Positions 5,690 to 14,119 of a stretch of DNA of 64,000 bases are shown here, one piece after another. Position numbers and translations under genes: made by a program. The number at the start of each line of letters is the position of its first letter. Position 1 is the stretch's first letter. Source of the DNA: Yanshouia hominis (lineage in GTDB: Bacteria; Bacillota; Clostridia; Oscillospirales; Ruminococcaceae); assembly GCA_014385025.1 (NCBI GenBank), contig JACRTB010000005.1, positions 62,001-126,000 of the forward strand, in the 5' to 3' direction. The notes below the pieces were generated by a model. The model saw only the letters and a list, made by a program, of their open reading frames with translations, did not search any database and was not told the origin of the DNA.

Positions 5690-7387
5690 TTATTCCGCCG
5701 AAAGGATAAAGTAGTAAACCGGCTGCCCGCCGTTGATCACAGCAACCTCGAGATCGTCGCCGAATTTGGCATGGATGTACTTCTCCACCTCACCGGCCTG
5801 TTCCTCGGTGGCCCCTTCTCCATAAAGAACGGTCACGAAGGTGCTGTCCTTGCGGATGATCGTCTTTGCCAGCTTATTGGCCGCCTTGATGAGATCCTTT
5901 TCAACAAAAGCGACCTTGCCTTCCTCCAGCGCGAGGATCTCGCCCTGCTTAATTTTATGGCCGTCAAAATCGCTGTCGCGTGCGGCGAAGGTAATCTGTC
6001 CGGTGGCGACATGCCCGGCGGCGCGGGACATCGCCAGGAAGTTCTGGTCGACATCCTGCTCGGCGTCAAAGGCGAGCATCGCCGAAAGGCCCTGCGGAAT
6101 CGTCTTGGTCTGGAGCACAATGACCTGCCGGTCGGCAAGGCTGACCGACTGTTCCGCGGCCATGATAATGTTCTTATTGTTGGGCAATACAAAAACAGTT
6201 TGCGCGCCGACCGACTGCACCGCCGAAAGGATATCGTCCGTCGAGGGGTTCATTGTCTGCCCGCCCGAAACGACCTGGTCCACTCCGAGGTCGAGGAACA
6301 GCTGGCGCACCCCTTCTCCGGCGGCGACGGCGACAAAGCCAAAGGGGCGGTCGGGATCGGGCGCCGCGTAGGGCAGATTGCCGCGCTGCGCCTCGGCCTT
6401 GGCCGCTTTCTGCGCGTTGGAAACCTTGTCGGCAAACTGCAGGCGCATATTGTCCACCTTGAGCTTGGTCAGCATGCCGTAGGAGAGAGCCTCCTCCATC
6501 GCTTTGCCGGGATGGTCGGTATGGACGTGCACCTTGATGATCTCGTCGTCATCGACCACCACAACGCAGTCCCCGATCGTTTCAAGAAACGCGCGCAGCG
6601 CCAGAGGGCTTTTTTCGCCCTCCCCGCGCAGAATGATGAATTCGGTGCAGTAGGTAAAGGTGATTTCGCCCGAGAACCCGTCGTCATCCTCAAAGAAGGC
6701 GGCGGTGACCGACTCCTGCCGGGCCGGAGCGGAAACTGCGCCCGCGAGAGGAATGATGACATCATCGCGGATCACCGAGGCCATGCCCTCAAAGACAACC
6801 AGCAGGCCCTTGCCGCCCGCATCGACTACCCCCGCCTTTTTCAGCACCGGCAGCATCTCCGGGGTCTTTTCCAGCATTTCAGAGGCAGCCTGCGTCAGAT
6901 CGCACCAAAGTCTGGCAACATCTTTTCCGGCTTCGCCCGCGGTCTCCCTCGCTTTTTCGGCGGCGGCGCGTGAAACGGTGAGGATGGTCCCCTCGGTGGG
7001 CTTCATCACCGCCTTGTAGGCGGCCTCCACGCCCAGCGAAAGCGCATTGGCGATATCAGCGGGAGCAGCGGTGTTCTTGCCCGCCAGCCCCTTGGAGAAT
7101 CCGCGGAAAAGCAGAGAAAGGATGACGCCGGAATTCCCCCTGGCCCCGCGCAGCAGCGCGGAAGCGGCAGTTTTGGAAACCTCTTCGATCGTGGCATCGT
7201 CATCCAGACGTTCAAGCTCCCGCTTGGCCGCCGAAATGGTCATCGACATATTGGTTCCCGTATCGCCGTCCGGCACCGGGAACACATTGAGCGCATCAAC
7301 CTGCTGGCGATTGTTCGCAATATGGTTCGCCCCCGAAATAATCGCATCCCGGAGGGTTTTCCCCTTTAAGAAATTCAAACGATTCAC
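5690..7387 (-). CDS. fakA: Fatty acid kinase ATP-binding subunit (DAK2/YloV family)
   Basis: 565 residues, full family length. It has an N-terminal DhaL-type nucleotide domain with NVFPVPDGDTGTNM (residues 34-47, metal/ATP-binding Asp residues) and ARGNSGVILS, a middle domain, and a C-terminal DegV-like region ending VYYFILSAE. FakA phosphorylates fatty acids bound to FakB proteins, giving acyl-phosphate for phospholipid synthesis. Its upstream neighbour is an Asp23/Gls24 protein, the usual partner order in Firmicutes. The 92-bp gap fits one operon. No FakB is seen in this window. Confidence 0.93.
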   Translation of the reverse strand: MNRLNFLKGKTLRDAIISGANHIANNRQQVDALNVFPVPDGDTGTNMSMTISAAKRELERLDDDATIEEVSKTAASALLRGARGNSGVILSLLFRGFSKGLAGKNTAAPADIANALSLGVEAAYKAVMKPTEGTILTVSRAAAEKARETAGEAGKDVARLWCDLTQAASEMLEKTPEMLPVLKKAGVVDAGGKGLLVVFEGMASVIRDDVIIPLAGAVSAPARQESVTAAFFEDDDGFSGEITFTYCTEFIILRGEGEKSPLALRAFLETIGDCVVVVDDDEIIKVHVHTDHPGKAMEEALSYGMLTKLKVDNMRLQFADKVSNAQKAAKAEAQRGNLPYAAPDPDRPFGFVAVAAGEGVRQLFLDLGVDQVVSGGQTMNPSTDDILSAVQSVGAQTVFVLPNNKNIIMAAEQSVSLADRQVIVLQTKTIPQGLSAMLAFDAEQDVDQNFLAMSRAAGHVATGQITFAARDSDFDGHKIKQGEILALEEGKVAFVEKDLIKAANKLAKTIIRKDSTFVTVLYGEGATEEQAGEVEKYIHAKFGDDLEVAVINGGQPVYYFILSAE

Positions 7388-7479
7388 TCTCCTAAATCCT
7401 ATTTTCCGGTCCTTCCGCCGTTGTGCGGACCGGAAAGCCGCGCCTTGATCCCGCGCCGCCCGACGGTGCGCCCCGTCTC

Positions 7480-7830
7480 CTACTCACATTTCATTGCGTC
7501 CACAAAAACATTAACGCAGTCAACCCGCAGGCCGGTCACCGTTTCGACCGCATAGCGGACCTCGGAAACAAGACTGCGGACCACCGCCGCGATATTGACG
7601 CCGTAGGCCACCTCGATGTGCAGCTCGACCTCAAGCCTGCCGTCCTTGGCGCGCACCAGCACCCCCTTGTCGGGAAGAGCGCCGCCCGCCATGCTGCGCA
7701 GTCCCTGCGAAGCGCCCGAGACAACCATCCCGGCCACTCCAAAGCAGTTCGCCGCCGCGTGGCTGACAAGCTGGGCAAAAAAGTTGGTGGAGATGCCGAC
7801 CGTTCCCAAGCGATTCTCAATTCGGATCAT
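7480..7830 (-). CDS. Asp23/Gls24 family envelope stress protein (YloU-like)
   Basis: 116 residues from ATG 7830, set by AAAGGAGG nine bases upstream. The protein shows the Asp23 alternation of beta strands around GVAGM and VELHIEVAYGVNI, followed by a C-terminal amphipathic helix region with VRYAVETVTGL and a VNVFVD strand. Members are small cytosolic or membrane-associated proteins that accompany fakA. The exact role is unknown; it is often described as linked to envelope stress. Confidence 0.88.
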   Translation of the reverse strand: MIRIENRLGTVGISTNFFAQLVSHAAANCFGVAGMVVSGASQGLRSMAGGALPDKGVLVRAKDGRLEVELHIEVAYGVNIAAVVRSLVSEVRYAVETVTGLRVDCVNVFVDAMKCE

Positions 7831-8012
7831 GCGGATTCCTCCTTTGCAAAACGGCTGCCGCGGCCGTGGTGCGCCCCGGCGCCGTATTTCCAATCTGTTT
7901 TACTATTATAAAGAAAAGTCTCTGCCGTTGCAATAAAAAGATGCGATATTTTCATAATCCCCGGTGAAACAAAACAATTCCTTCACAAAGCGAAGGGGAG
8001 TTTTCCCGCGTT

Positions 8013-8795
8013 TCATCGCGGTTCGACAAAGCGGGAAATTCGCTCGACGGCGGCCGCGCGCCCGGTGCGGTCGTCAAGAGTGACGGCCAGACCGCAGACA
8101 TACTGCGGGCCGCCCGCGGGATTTTCAAAGCGGGTCGGCATCGCATTGCGGAACCGGGCGATCACCTGCTCCGGCTTGACCCCGAGCACCGAGTGCACCG
8201 GTCCGCACATGCCCAGATCGGTGAGGTAGGCGGTGCCGCCCGGCAGGATCTGTTCGTCGGCGGTCTGCACATGGGTATGGGTGCCCGCCACCACGCTCAC
8301 CCTGCCGTCCAGATAAAAGCCCATCGCCCGCTTTTCCGAGGTGGTTTCCGCATGGAAGTCGAGCACCACAAACGGCGTATCCAGCGTTTTCAAAATCCGG
8401 TCGGCGGTGTCGAAGGGATTGGCGAGCGGCTCCATTCCGGCCGTTCCCATCAGATTGACCACCGCGATGCTGCGGCGCAGCAGGTCGAGCCGAAACACCC
8501 CCGTTCCGGGGCATTCGGGCGAGAAATTCGCCGGACGGATAATACCCTCCTCCGCCTCAAGCAGATCGTAAATTTCCCGGCGCCGGAACACATGATTCCC
8601 GGTTGTAATGACGTTGGCGCCCGAGTCGAACAAGTGCCTTGCGGAAGAGGGGAGAATCCCGTTTCCCTGCGCCGAATTTTCCCCGTTGACGATCACCGCG
8701 TCGGCGCGGTAGTCCCGCCGCAGCCCCGGCAGGAGGGCGCGGACCGCCTCGCAGCCGCTCTGCCCGACCACATCGCCCAGCATGATGATTACCAT
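8013..8795 (-). CDS. ymdB: YmdB-family metallophosphoesterase (TIGR00282)
   Basis: 260 residues. The metal-binding signature of the family is complete: GDVVGQSG near the N-terminus, NGENSA, TGNHVF, DFHAE and GTHTHVQTAD. YmdB proteins hydrolyse cyclic nucleotides such as 2',3'-cAMP in vitro and affect sporulation and biofilm decisions in Bacillus. The start ATG overlaps the stop of the pseudouridine synthase gene, so the two are probably translationally coupled. Confidence 0.92.
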   Translation of the reverse strand: MVIIMLGDVVGQSGCEAVRALLPGLRRDYRADAVIVNGENSAQGNGILPSSARHLFDSGANVITTGNHVFRRREIYDLLEAEEGIIRPANFSPECPGTGVFRLDLLRRSIAVVNLMGTAGMEPLANPFDTADRILKTLDTPFVVLDFHAETTSEKRAMGFYLDGRVSVVAGTHTHVQTADEQILPGGTAYLTDLGMCGPVHSVLGVKPEQVIARFRNAMPTRFENPAGGPQYVCGLAVTLDDRTGRAAAVERISRFVEPR

Positions 8796-9724
8796 AGTTT
8801 CCTTCCTTCTTCCTTTGTGTCAAGCACGGACAACGCCGCGGAGCCGAACAGCGCGGACAGCGCCGCGGAAAAATCCGCGGGCAGCGGCGCAAGGGCCGAA
8901 ACCGTCTGTCCCGCCGGGCCGGTCAGGAGCATTCTCCAACAGTGCAGCGCCTGGCGCGCGATGGACCCGCAGTCCCCGCCGTAGAGCGCGTCCCCTGCCA
9001 GCGGACAGCCGAGCCACGCCATATGCGCCCGGATCTGATGGGTCCGCCCCGTCTCCAGCCGCAGCGCGGCAAGGCTGAAACGCTCTGCGCGCAGCAGGAT
9101 GCGGCAGCGGGTGACGGCGGGCAGCCCATCGGAGCGCACCAGCCTGCGGTGGTCGCCGCCCTCGCCGTCGCGGGTAAGAGGCGCGTCGATCGTAACAGAA
9201 TCCTCGCCGGGAGCGCCGCAGAGCAGCGCGAGATAGGTCTTTTCCGGCCGGTGGCCGGGAAGCCCCAGCCAGCAGGCGCTGTGCGGATGCTTCGCACAAA
9301 TCACCACCCCCGACGTATCGCGGTCAAGCCTGCCGATCGGGCGGAACGCCCGTCCCGCCATCTCCGGAAGTCCCGCGCAGAGATTGGCCAGCGTATCGTC
9401 CGGATGCCCCTTGGAGGGGTGGCATGGCATTCCCGCGGGCTTATTCAGGATCAGGAGATCGCTGTCCTCATAGAGGACCGGCGCTTCCAGCGTCCCGGCA
9501 TAGGGCCGGTATCCGCGCTCGCTGTCGGGCAGGCACACCGCAACGGTCCCGCCCGCGCGCACCGGATCAATGGTGCGGATGAAGGCTCCGTCGAGGGTCA
9601 GCCCGCCCTCGATGCGCCGGGCCGCGCGCAGCGTCGTTCCCGAGAGCCGGTGTGCTCCGCGCAGGAAGGCCGAAAGAGGCTTCTGATCCCATTCGGGCGG
9701 CACCACAAAACGCAGAACCGGCAT
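8789..9724 (-). CDS. RluA-family pseudouridine synthase
   Basis: 311 residues. An S4-like N-terminal segment (LSAFLRGAHRLSGTTLRAARR) precedes the catalytic domain, with the RluA motif GRLDRDTSGVV containing the catalytic Asp and the downstream TGRTHQIRAH strand. It modifies uridines in rRNA or tRNA; which site cannot be read from the sequence. It is followed by ymdB with a seven-base overlap. The next gene on the other side (ClC) is divergent. Confidence 0.92.
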   Translation of the reverse strand: MPVLRFVVPPEWDQKPLSAFLRGAHRLSGTTLRAARRIEGGLTLDGAFIRTIDPVRAGGTVAVCLPDSERGYRPYAGTLEAPVLYEDSDLLILNKPAGMPCHPSKGHPDDTLANLCAGLPEMAGRAFRPIGRLDRDTSGVVICAKHPHSACWLGLPGHRPEKTYLALLCGAPGEDSVTIDAPLTRDGEGGDHRRLVRSDGLPAVTRCRILLRAERFSLAALRLETGRTHQIRAHMAWLGCPLAGDALYGGDCGSIARQALHCWRMLLTGPAGQTVSALAPLPADFSAALSALFGSAALSVLDTKEEGRKLW

Positions 9725-9739
9725 GCTCTCCCCCCTGAT

Positions 9740-9862
9740 TCATGTGATCCGCACAATGCCGGGCAGCGTCTCCGTCAGCAGGCTGACTGCCTCAACGATT
9801 TTGCCCGGCCTTCCTTCGACGCGCCTTGACGCCGCGCCGGCCGTCTCCCAAAACGGCGCGGC
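9740..9862 (-). pseudogene. Remnant of an ABC transporter permease (EAA-loop region)
   Basis: A minus-strand frame ending at a TGA (9740-9742) reads GKIVEAVSLLTETLPGIV. It matches the permease at 15178-16848, which reads GKAVEAVSLLPEMLPSIV in the cytoplasmic EAA loop. DNA identity is also visible (9755-9815 against 15651-15710). The rest of the gene is missing. It is therefore a relic of a paralogous Fe3+/phosphonate-type permease, left in the gap between rluA and clc. Confidence 0.65.
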
Positions 9863-10008
9863 CCGGTGCGGCGTCCCGTCGGGGCTATCATACCACAGAT
9901 GGGGGAAATCTTCAACCGGCGGGCCGCTCTGATTGACATCTTCCCCGCTCTTACGGTAAAATATAAAATTAGAGTTAAGAAAATTTCCCGGCGGGAGGAA
10001 CGCTCGTT

Positions 10009-11265
10009 ATGTATTTTGGAACCGAGGCGGCCGGTATGCGCCGGGCGGCCTATTACAGCAGCAATTTCGTCAAATGGAGTCTGCTCGCCACCTTTGTGGG
10101 GCTCTTCGTCGGCGGCATTTCCACCCTGTTCGGCCACCTGCTGCTTTTTGTCAACAGCTACCGCTACGCGCACGAACGGGTGGTGTGGCTGCTGCCCCTC
10201 GCGGGACTGGCGATCGTTTTCCTCTACCGCATCTCCGACAGCGCCAACCCGCGCGGCACCAACCTCGTCATCGAAGCGGCGCGTTCGGAAGAGAAGCTGC
10301 CCGCCCGGATGGCCCCTCTGATCTTCGTCTCGACCATCCTCACCCATCTTTGCGGAGGCTCCGCCGGACGGGAGGGCGCCGCCCTGCAGCTTGGCGGAAG
10401 TCTGGGGCAGCTTTTGGGAGACAAGCTGCGCATTGAAGAGGAAAACCGCAATATCATGGTGATGTGCGGAATGAGCGCGGGCTTTTCCGCCCTCTTCGGC
10501 ACCCCCATTGCCGCCGCCATCTTCCCACTGGGGCTGGCGAGCATCGGCATGATCTACTATACCGCGCTGGTGCCCTGCACCATCTCCTCCCTCGTCTCCT
10601 ACTGGGTCGCGCTCTATTTTGGGCTTTCCCCCGAACGCTTTCACCTCGCCGCCTTTGAAACGACCCCGATCCTCGCGCTGCGGGTCGTCCTGCTGGCGGT
10701 TCTCTGCGCGGTGGTCAGCATCCTGATGTGCGCTGTCCTGCACCAGACGGGGAAGCTCTTCCAGAGCATCTTTCCGAACCAGTATCTGCGGATCGTCGTC
10801 GGCGGCAGCCTGGTCTGCCTGGCCGCCGCGCTGTTCGGGCGCGACTATCTCGGCGCCGGGATGCATATCATCGAACGCGCCATAGAAGGCGAGGCCACGC
10901 CCGCCGCCTTTCTGCTCAAGCTGCTGTTCACCGCCGTCACCCTGGGCGCCGGCTATAAGGGCGGAGAAATTGTTCCCACCCTCTTTGTCGGCGCGACCTT
11001 CGGCTGCACAGCGGGCGGGCTTCTTGGAATTCCTCCCTCTCTCGCCGCCGCCCTTGCCATGATCGCCGTCTTCTGCGGCGTAACCAACTGCCCTCTTGTT
11101 TCACTGCTGCTTGCGTTTGAGCTGTTCGATTTCGCCTGTCCTGAGCTTTTCCTGCTGGCAGCGGCGGTCAGCTACATGCTCTCCGGCTACCGCAGCCTCT
11201 ACAGCGCCCAAAAGATTCTCCATCCCAAGACAGAGTTCCGGCAGCTTCACCGCTCCACCCACTGA
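10009..11265 (+). CDS. ClC-family chloride channel / H+ antiporter
   Basis: 418 residues with about ten to eleven hydrophobic helices. Selectivity motifs are recognisable: GSAGREGAALQLGG (residues 118-131, the GKEGP region) and AGYKGGEIVPTLFVGATFG (the GxFxP region). The family either conducts or exchanges Cl- (or F-) for protons. The start at 10009 follows GGGAGG closely. It is the first gene of a probable three-gene plus-strand unit with the acyltransferase and a membrane protein. Confidence 0.9.
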   Translation: MYFGTEAAGMRRAAYYSSNFVKWSLLATFVGLFVGGISTLFGHLLLFVNSYRYAHERVVWLLPLAGLAIVFLYRISDSANPRGTNLVIEAARSEEKLPARMAPLIFVSTILTHLCGGSAGREGAALQLGGSLGQLLGDKLRIEEENRNIMVMCGMSAGFSALFGTPIAAAIFPLGLASIGMIYYTALVPCTISSLVSYWVALYFGLSPERFHLAAFETTPILALRVVLLAVLCAVVSILMCAVLHQTGKLFQSIFPNQYLRIVVGGSLVCLAAALFGRDYLGAGMHIIERAIEGEATPAAFLLKLLFTAVTLGAGYKGGEIVPTLFVGATFGCTAGGLLGIPPSLAAALAMIAVFCGVTNCPLVSLLLAFELFDFACPELFLLAAAVSYMLSGYRSLYSAQKILHPKTEFRQLHRSTH

Positions 11266-11304
11266 CACCTCCGCCGCCCGCGCGGCATGAAAGGAAGCGG
11301 ACTC

Positions 11305-12042
11305 ATGCGTACAATTTTATGGTTCCTGTATTTTTGGCTCTATCTGCTTGCCGTCGAGCCATGGCTCTGGAAGGTCCGCGCCCTGAAACGGCAGGGACGG
11401 ACCGAGGAGCACGATATTCTGGCAGGCCGGATCATCCACAACTGGGCGCGGCGCCTGCTCGCTGCCGCCGGAGCGCGGGTGACGGTGGAAGGACTCGAAA
11501 ACCTTCCGGAGGGAACCGCCGTCTTTGTCTCAAATCACCAAAGCTATTTCGATATTCCGCTGGCGCTCGGCTACCTCGGAGATCCGAAGGGGCTGGTTTC
11601 GAAAAAGGAAATCGACCGGATTCCTTTTATTCGCCAGTGGATGCGCGAGCTTGGCTGCGTTTTCCTTGACCGCGAAAATCTGCGCGCCTCGGTCTCCGCG
11701 CTGGGCGATGCCTCCGACCGGGTGGCCGCCGGCTATTCGATGGTGGTCTTTCCGGAGGGAACCCGCTCCGAAACCGGCGAGGTCGGGGAATTCAAGGCGG
11801 GCGCTTTTAAGATTGCCCAGAAAAACAAGGTGCCGGTTGTACCGTTTGTTCTCGAAGGAAGCAGCCGTCTCATGGGCAAGCACAGCCTCTGGATTCACCC
11901 GGCCTCGGTCACTGTCAAAATACTGGAGCCGATCGACACCTCTTGCTACAGCAGGGAGGAGTGGCGGGCGCTGCCCGCGCTGGCCGAGCGGCGGGTGAAG
12001 GACGGTCTCGCTTTGCTGCGGGCCGGGGGCGCTGAGAGATGA
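11305..12042 (+). CDS. plsC: 1-acyl-sn-glycerol-3-phosphate acyltransferase
   Basis: 245 residues from ATG 11305, chosen because AAAGGAAG lies just upstream inside a longer frame from 11287. It has the acyltransferase HX4D motif in NHQSYFD (about residue 78), the FPEGTR substrate motif (about 149-154) and an N-terminal membrane anchor. It makes phosphatidic acid from lysophosphatidic acid and acyl-ACP or acyl-CoA. The stop overlaps the next gene's start by four bases (ATGA). Confidence 0.92.
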   Translation: MRTILWFLYFWLYLLAVEPWLWKVRALKRQGRTEEHDILAGRIIHNWARRLLAAAGARVTVEGLENLPEGTAVFVSNHQSYFDIPLALGYLGDPKGLVSKKEIDRIPFIRQWMRELGCVFLDRENLRASVSALGDASDRVAAGYSMVVFPEGTRSETGEVGEFKAGAFKIAQKNKVPVVPFVLEGSSRLMGKHSLWIHPASVTVKILEPIDTSCYSREEWRALPALAERRVKDGLALLRAGGAER

Positions 12043-12761
12043 CACCGAAACAAGAGGGCGGGCCCCGCTTCGACCGGCACTATCTGCTACCGATCACTTA
12101 TGCGCTGACGCTGACAGCATCTTATCCTGCTCTTCTGTGGCTTGCTTATCCCGTTCTTCTGTGGCTTGGCAAATATGCACTGGCGGCGCTGACCGTGGCG
12201 GAAAACCTGTCTTTCTGGGAACCCGCTCTTTTCCGCCTGCTGCTGGCGGGGGTTCTGCTCTATGCGCTGTTTCTCCTGCTTCTTGGTGCCGCGAACATCA
12301 TCTGCTCCTTTCGGATGGCGCAGCGCGGGGAAATTCGCTTTTGCATCAACGCGATGCTGATTTTGAAATACGGGTTGATTCCGTTTTTCCTTTTTAATTA
12401 CCTGCTCGGATTGCTGGTTTGCCTTGCTTTTTTCGTCGGTACCCGGGGCATGATCCTTTTTGCCTTTCCGGTGACGGTTCCGTTCCTTCTTCTCGCCGTT
12501 TTCAGCGTTTGGGCAATGCTGCTTCCCGGCTCATTCTATGGGCTGCAGGTGGTACGTCTGGGAATCCGGCAGGGAAAGCTCGCGTTCCCCGCGGCGATTT
12601 TTCACCTGCTGCTGCAATTTACCTTTGTTGCCGACGTGTTCGATGCAATGTATCTTTCCGTGAAAAAATGGGAGATGGGAAAAAAGAGCGCGGCGGCAGT
12701 CTGCATGGCTTGCCTTTTGGGCGCGGCGGCCACCGCGCTGGCCGCCCTGCATCTTCTGTGA
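12039..12761 (+). CDS. Multi-pass membrane protein of unknown function
   Basis: 240 residues with about six hydrophobic helices, including LLLAGVLLYALFLLLLGAAN, FFLFNYLLGLLVCLAFFV and VPFLLLAVFSVWAMLLPGSF. There is no catalytic signature that I recognise. It is translationally coupled to plsC through a four-base overlap, which hints at a lipid or envelope role, but nothing in the protein proves this. It is followed by a terminator at 12829-12870. Confidence 0.7.
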   Translation: MTPKQEGGPRFDRHYLLPITYALTLTASYPALLWLAYPVLLWLGKYALAALTVAENLSFWEPALFRLLLAGVLLYALFLLLLGAANIICSFRMAQRGEIRFCINAMLILKYGLIPFFLFNYLLGLLVCLAFFVGTRGMILFAFPVTVPFLLLAVFSVWAMLLPGSFYGLQVVRLGIRQGKLAFPAAIFHLLLQFTFVADVFDAMYLSVKKWEMGKKSAAAVCMACLLGAAATALAALHLL

Positions 12762-12842
12762 ACGAAAAAGAGCGGTTCGGCTGCCGCGGGATTGCCTTGC
12801 CGAATGCCCCGCGCCTCCTGTGAACAAGAAAGAGCGGTTCGG
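12756..12842 (+). repeat. Short direct repeat of a terminator arm
   Basis: The 25-base stretch at 12756-12780 (CTGTGAAC...AAAGAGCGGTTCGG) recurs at 12818-12842 with two or three changes. The second copy forms the left arm of the functional terminator. The first overlaps the stop codon of the membrane-protein gene and also complements the right arm, so two alternative hairpins are possible. It is probably a local duplication. Confidence 0.6.
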
Positions 12843-12870
12843 TCCCCTTCAAAGGGCCGAACCGCTCTTT
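12829..12870 (+). terminator. Intrinsic terminator of the clc-plsC unit
   Basis: AAAGAGCGGTTCGG plus TCCC pairs with GGG plus CCGAACCGCTCTTT across a short loop (12829-12870). The flanks are A-rich before and T-rich after. It lies between convergent genes (membrane protein on plus, bofA on minus) and could serve both. Confidence 0.8.
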
Positions 12871-12896
12871 CTGCCTGCGGCGAACATTTTCTCGTT

Positions 12897-13151
12897 TCAG
12901 ACGAGGCAGATGACCCGCAGCAGCAGCATCCCGATCACGCCAGGAAGGCCAAGCAGAAGCGCGACGCAGACGGTAAACCCGTTCAGGCCAAGCATCGCCG
13001 CCGCGCCGGCCGGTGCAAAGTGGGCGGCGAGCAGTCCTGTAATCCCCACCGCCGCCGAGGGAATCATTGTATGCAGCGCATTGATCCGTCCCAGTGACCG
13101 CACGATCACCAGTGCCGCCGCCCCCAGCACAATCCAGAGATAAGGCTCCAT
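12897..13151 (-). CDS. bofA: Pro-sigmaK processing inhibitor BofA family protein
   Basis: 84 residues, nearly all hydrophobic, with the conserved C-terminal BofA pattern LNGFTVCVALLLGLPGVIGM. In Bacillus, BofA sits in the forespore outer membrane and inhibits the SpoIVFB protease that activates sigmaK. It directly follows a YaaL-type gene, as in Bacillus. Its presence supports a spore-forming host. A sigmaK system is not visible in this window. Confidence 0.88.
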   Translation of the reverse strand: MEPYLWIVLGAAALVIVRSLGRINALHTMIPSAAVGITGLLAAHFAPAGAAAMLGLNGFTVCVALLLGLPGVIGMLLLRVICLV

Positions 13152-13169
13152 TCCACCCGCCTCCTTTGG

Positions 13170-13442
13170 TCAGGGCACCATCATCAGCGCCGTACTTTCG
13201 CGTTCCGGCTGGCGATGAGTCCGGTCATATTCACGAATTTTGTTGAGGTAATACCGATAGCGCATCTGCAGCGCGTTGCGCTCATGAATATTGGCCTCGG
13301 TCATATCAAAATCGCAGATCATATTAAAATATCGTTCGTTTTGTTCCAATCTGGCCTGCAGCCTTTTGAGCTCGGCCATCCACTCCTTTCGCATCTGCGC
13401 GCCTTTGTCAACCGCCGGCGCCGTCTCCCTGCGCAGCAACAT
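13170..13442 (-). CDS. yaaL: YaaL-like DUF2508 protein
   Basis: 90 residues, mostly charged helix. The segment NMICDFDMTEANIHERNALQ followed by YRYYLNKIREYDR is the family signature. Its function is unknown. The gene order yaaL-bofA is conserved across Firmicutes; the usual upstream neighbour recR is absent and the RNase P RNA lies there instead. The start at 13442 has a modest purine-rich site upstream. Confidence 0.8.
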   Translation of the reverse strand: MLLRRETAPAVDKGAQMRKEWMAELKRLQARLEQNERYFNMICDFDMTEANIHERNALQMRYRYYLNKIREYDRTHRQPERESTALMMVP

Positions 13443-13524
13443 GCGTGCACCACCCTTTCTCTGTTATGTTATGCGGGTAGTATGGGACGATATTCCGCCG
13501 GCTATTCCCACGAATCTACATCCG

Positions 13525-13569
13525 AAAGGAAAAAGCGCCCCGCGGAACCGAAGTTCCGCGGGGCGCTTT
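13525..13569 (-). terminator. Terminator of the RNase P RNA gene
   Basis: AAAGCGCCCCGCGGAA (13532-13547) pairs perfectly with 13554-13569, and on the minus strand it is followed by TTTTTCC. It begins within a few bases of the rnpB 3' end. Confidence 0.88.
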
Positions 13570-13570
13570 C

Positions 13571-13914
13571 TGCGACCAGACATATAAGCCGGGTTCTGTA
13601 TTTGACAACGATCTATCTTGGCTGTGGGTCGCCCCAACAGCTCCAGCCACGCTTTCGAAGGCACGACGGGCCGCCGTATCGCCTTCTGTCGGTGTTGCTC
13701 CGGATAGGGTTTACAGGGCCGTTTTGTCTCCAAAACGCCGGTGAGCTCTTACCTCGCCTTTCCACCCTTACCCGCCGGGACGGCGGGCGGTATCTCTCTG
13801 TTGCACTTTCCCTAAGGTCGCCCTCGGCTGCCGTTAGCAGCTATCCCGCCCTGTGGAGCCCGGACTTTCCTCATGCGCGCCTTTCGGCCGCACGCCGCTG
13901 TCTTGTCTGCTCGC
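13571..13914 (-). ncRNA. rnpB: RNase P RNA (class A)
   Basis: About 344 nt. The minus strand carries the universal GAGGAAAGTCCGGGCTCC near the 5' end, the CGAGGGCGACCTTAGGGAAAGTGCAACAGA region, GGTAAGAGCTCACCG and the class A 3' hallmark ACAGAACCCGGCTTATA. The ends pair as P1: GCGAGCAGAC at the 5' end with GTCTGGTCGC at the 3' end. It is the catalytic RNA that matures tRNA 5' ends. Exact ends are estimated from the P1 pairing. Confidence 0.96.
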
Positions 13915-14119
13915 GGTGACCATCATAACACAAAAAGGCGGCGAAGGCAACCGCGCGGCAGAAGAAAAGGCTTCACAAAAACTTCCGCCGAAGGGCTGCC
14001 ATCTTTGATAAAATGGACCGGGTGTTTTTGGACGTGTTCGGCAGTCAGCCTGCTTTCGGCATATTCAAAGATCATCCGACCACATTACGGGGCAAGCGGC
14101 GGGCCAGACCTTCCCCGAT

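Noticed and set aside
5531..6973. Plus-strand frame opposite fakA (480 codons)
   Set aside because: FakA motifs on the minus strand are unambiguous; the plus frame has no start signal or recognisable domain.
9775..10866. Long minus-strand frame opposite the ClC gene (363 codons)
   Set aside because: Gln/Gly/Arg-rich antisense shadow of a strong ClC gene; its last part only coincides with the permease relic in a different frame.
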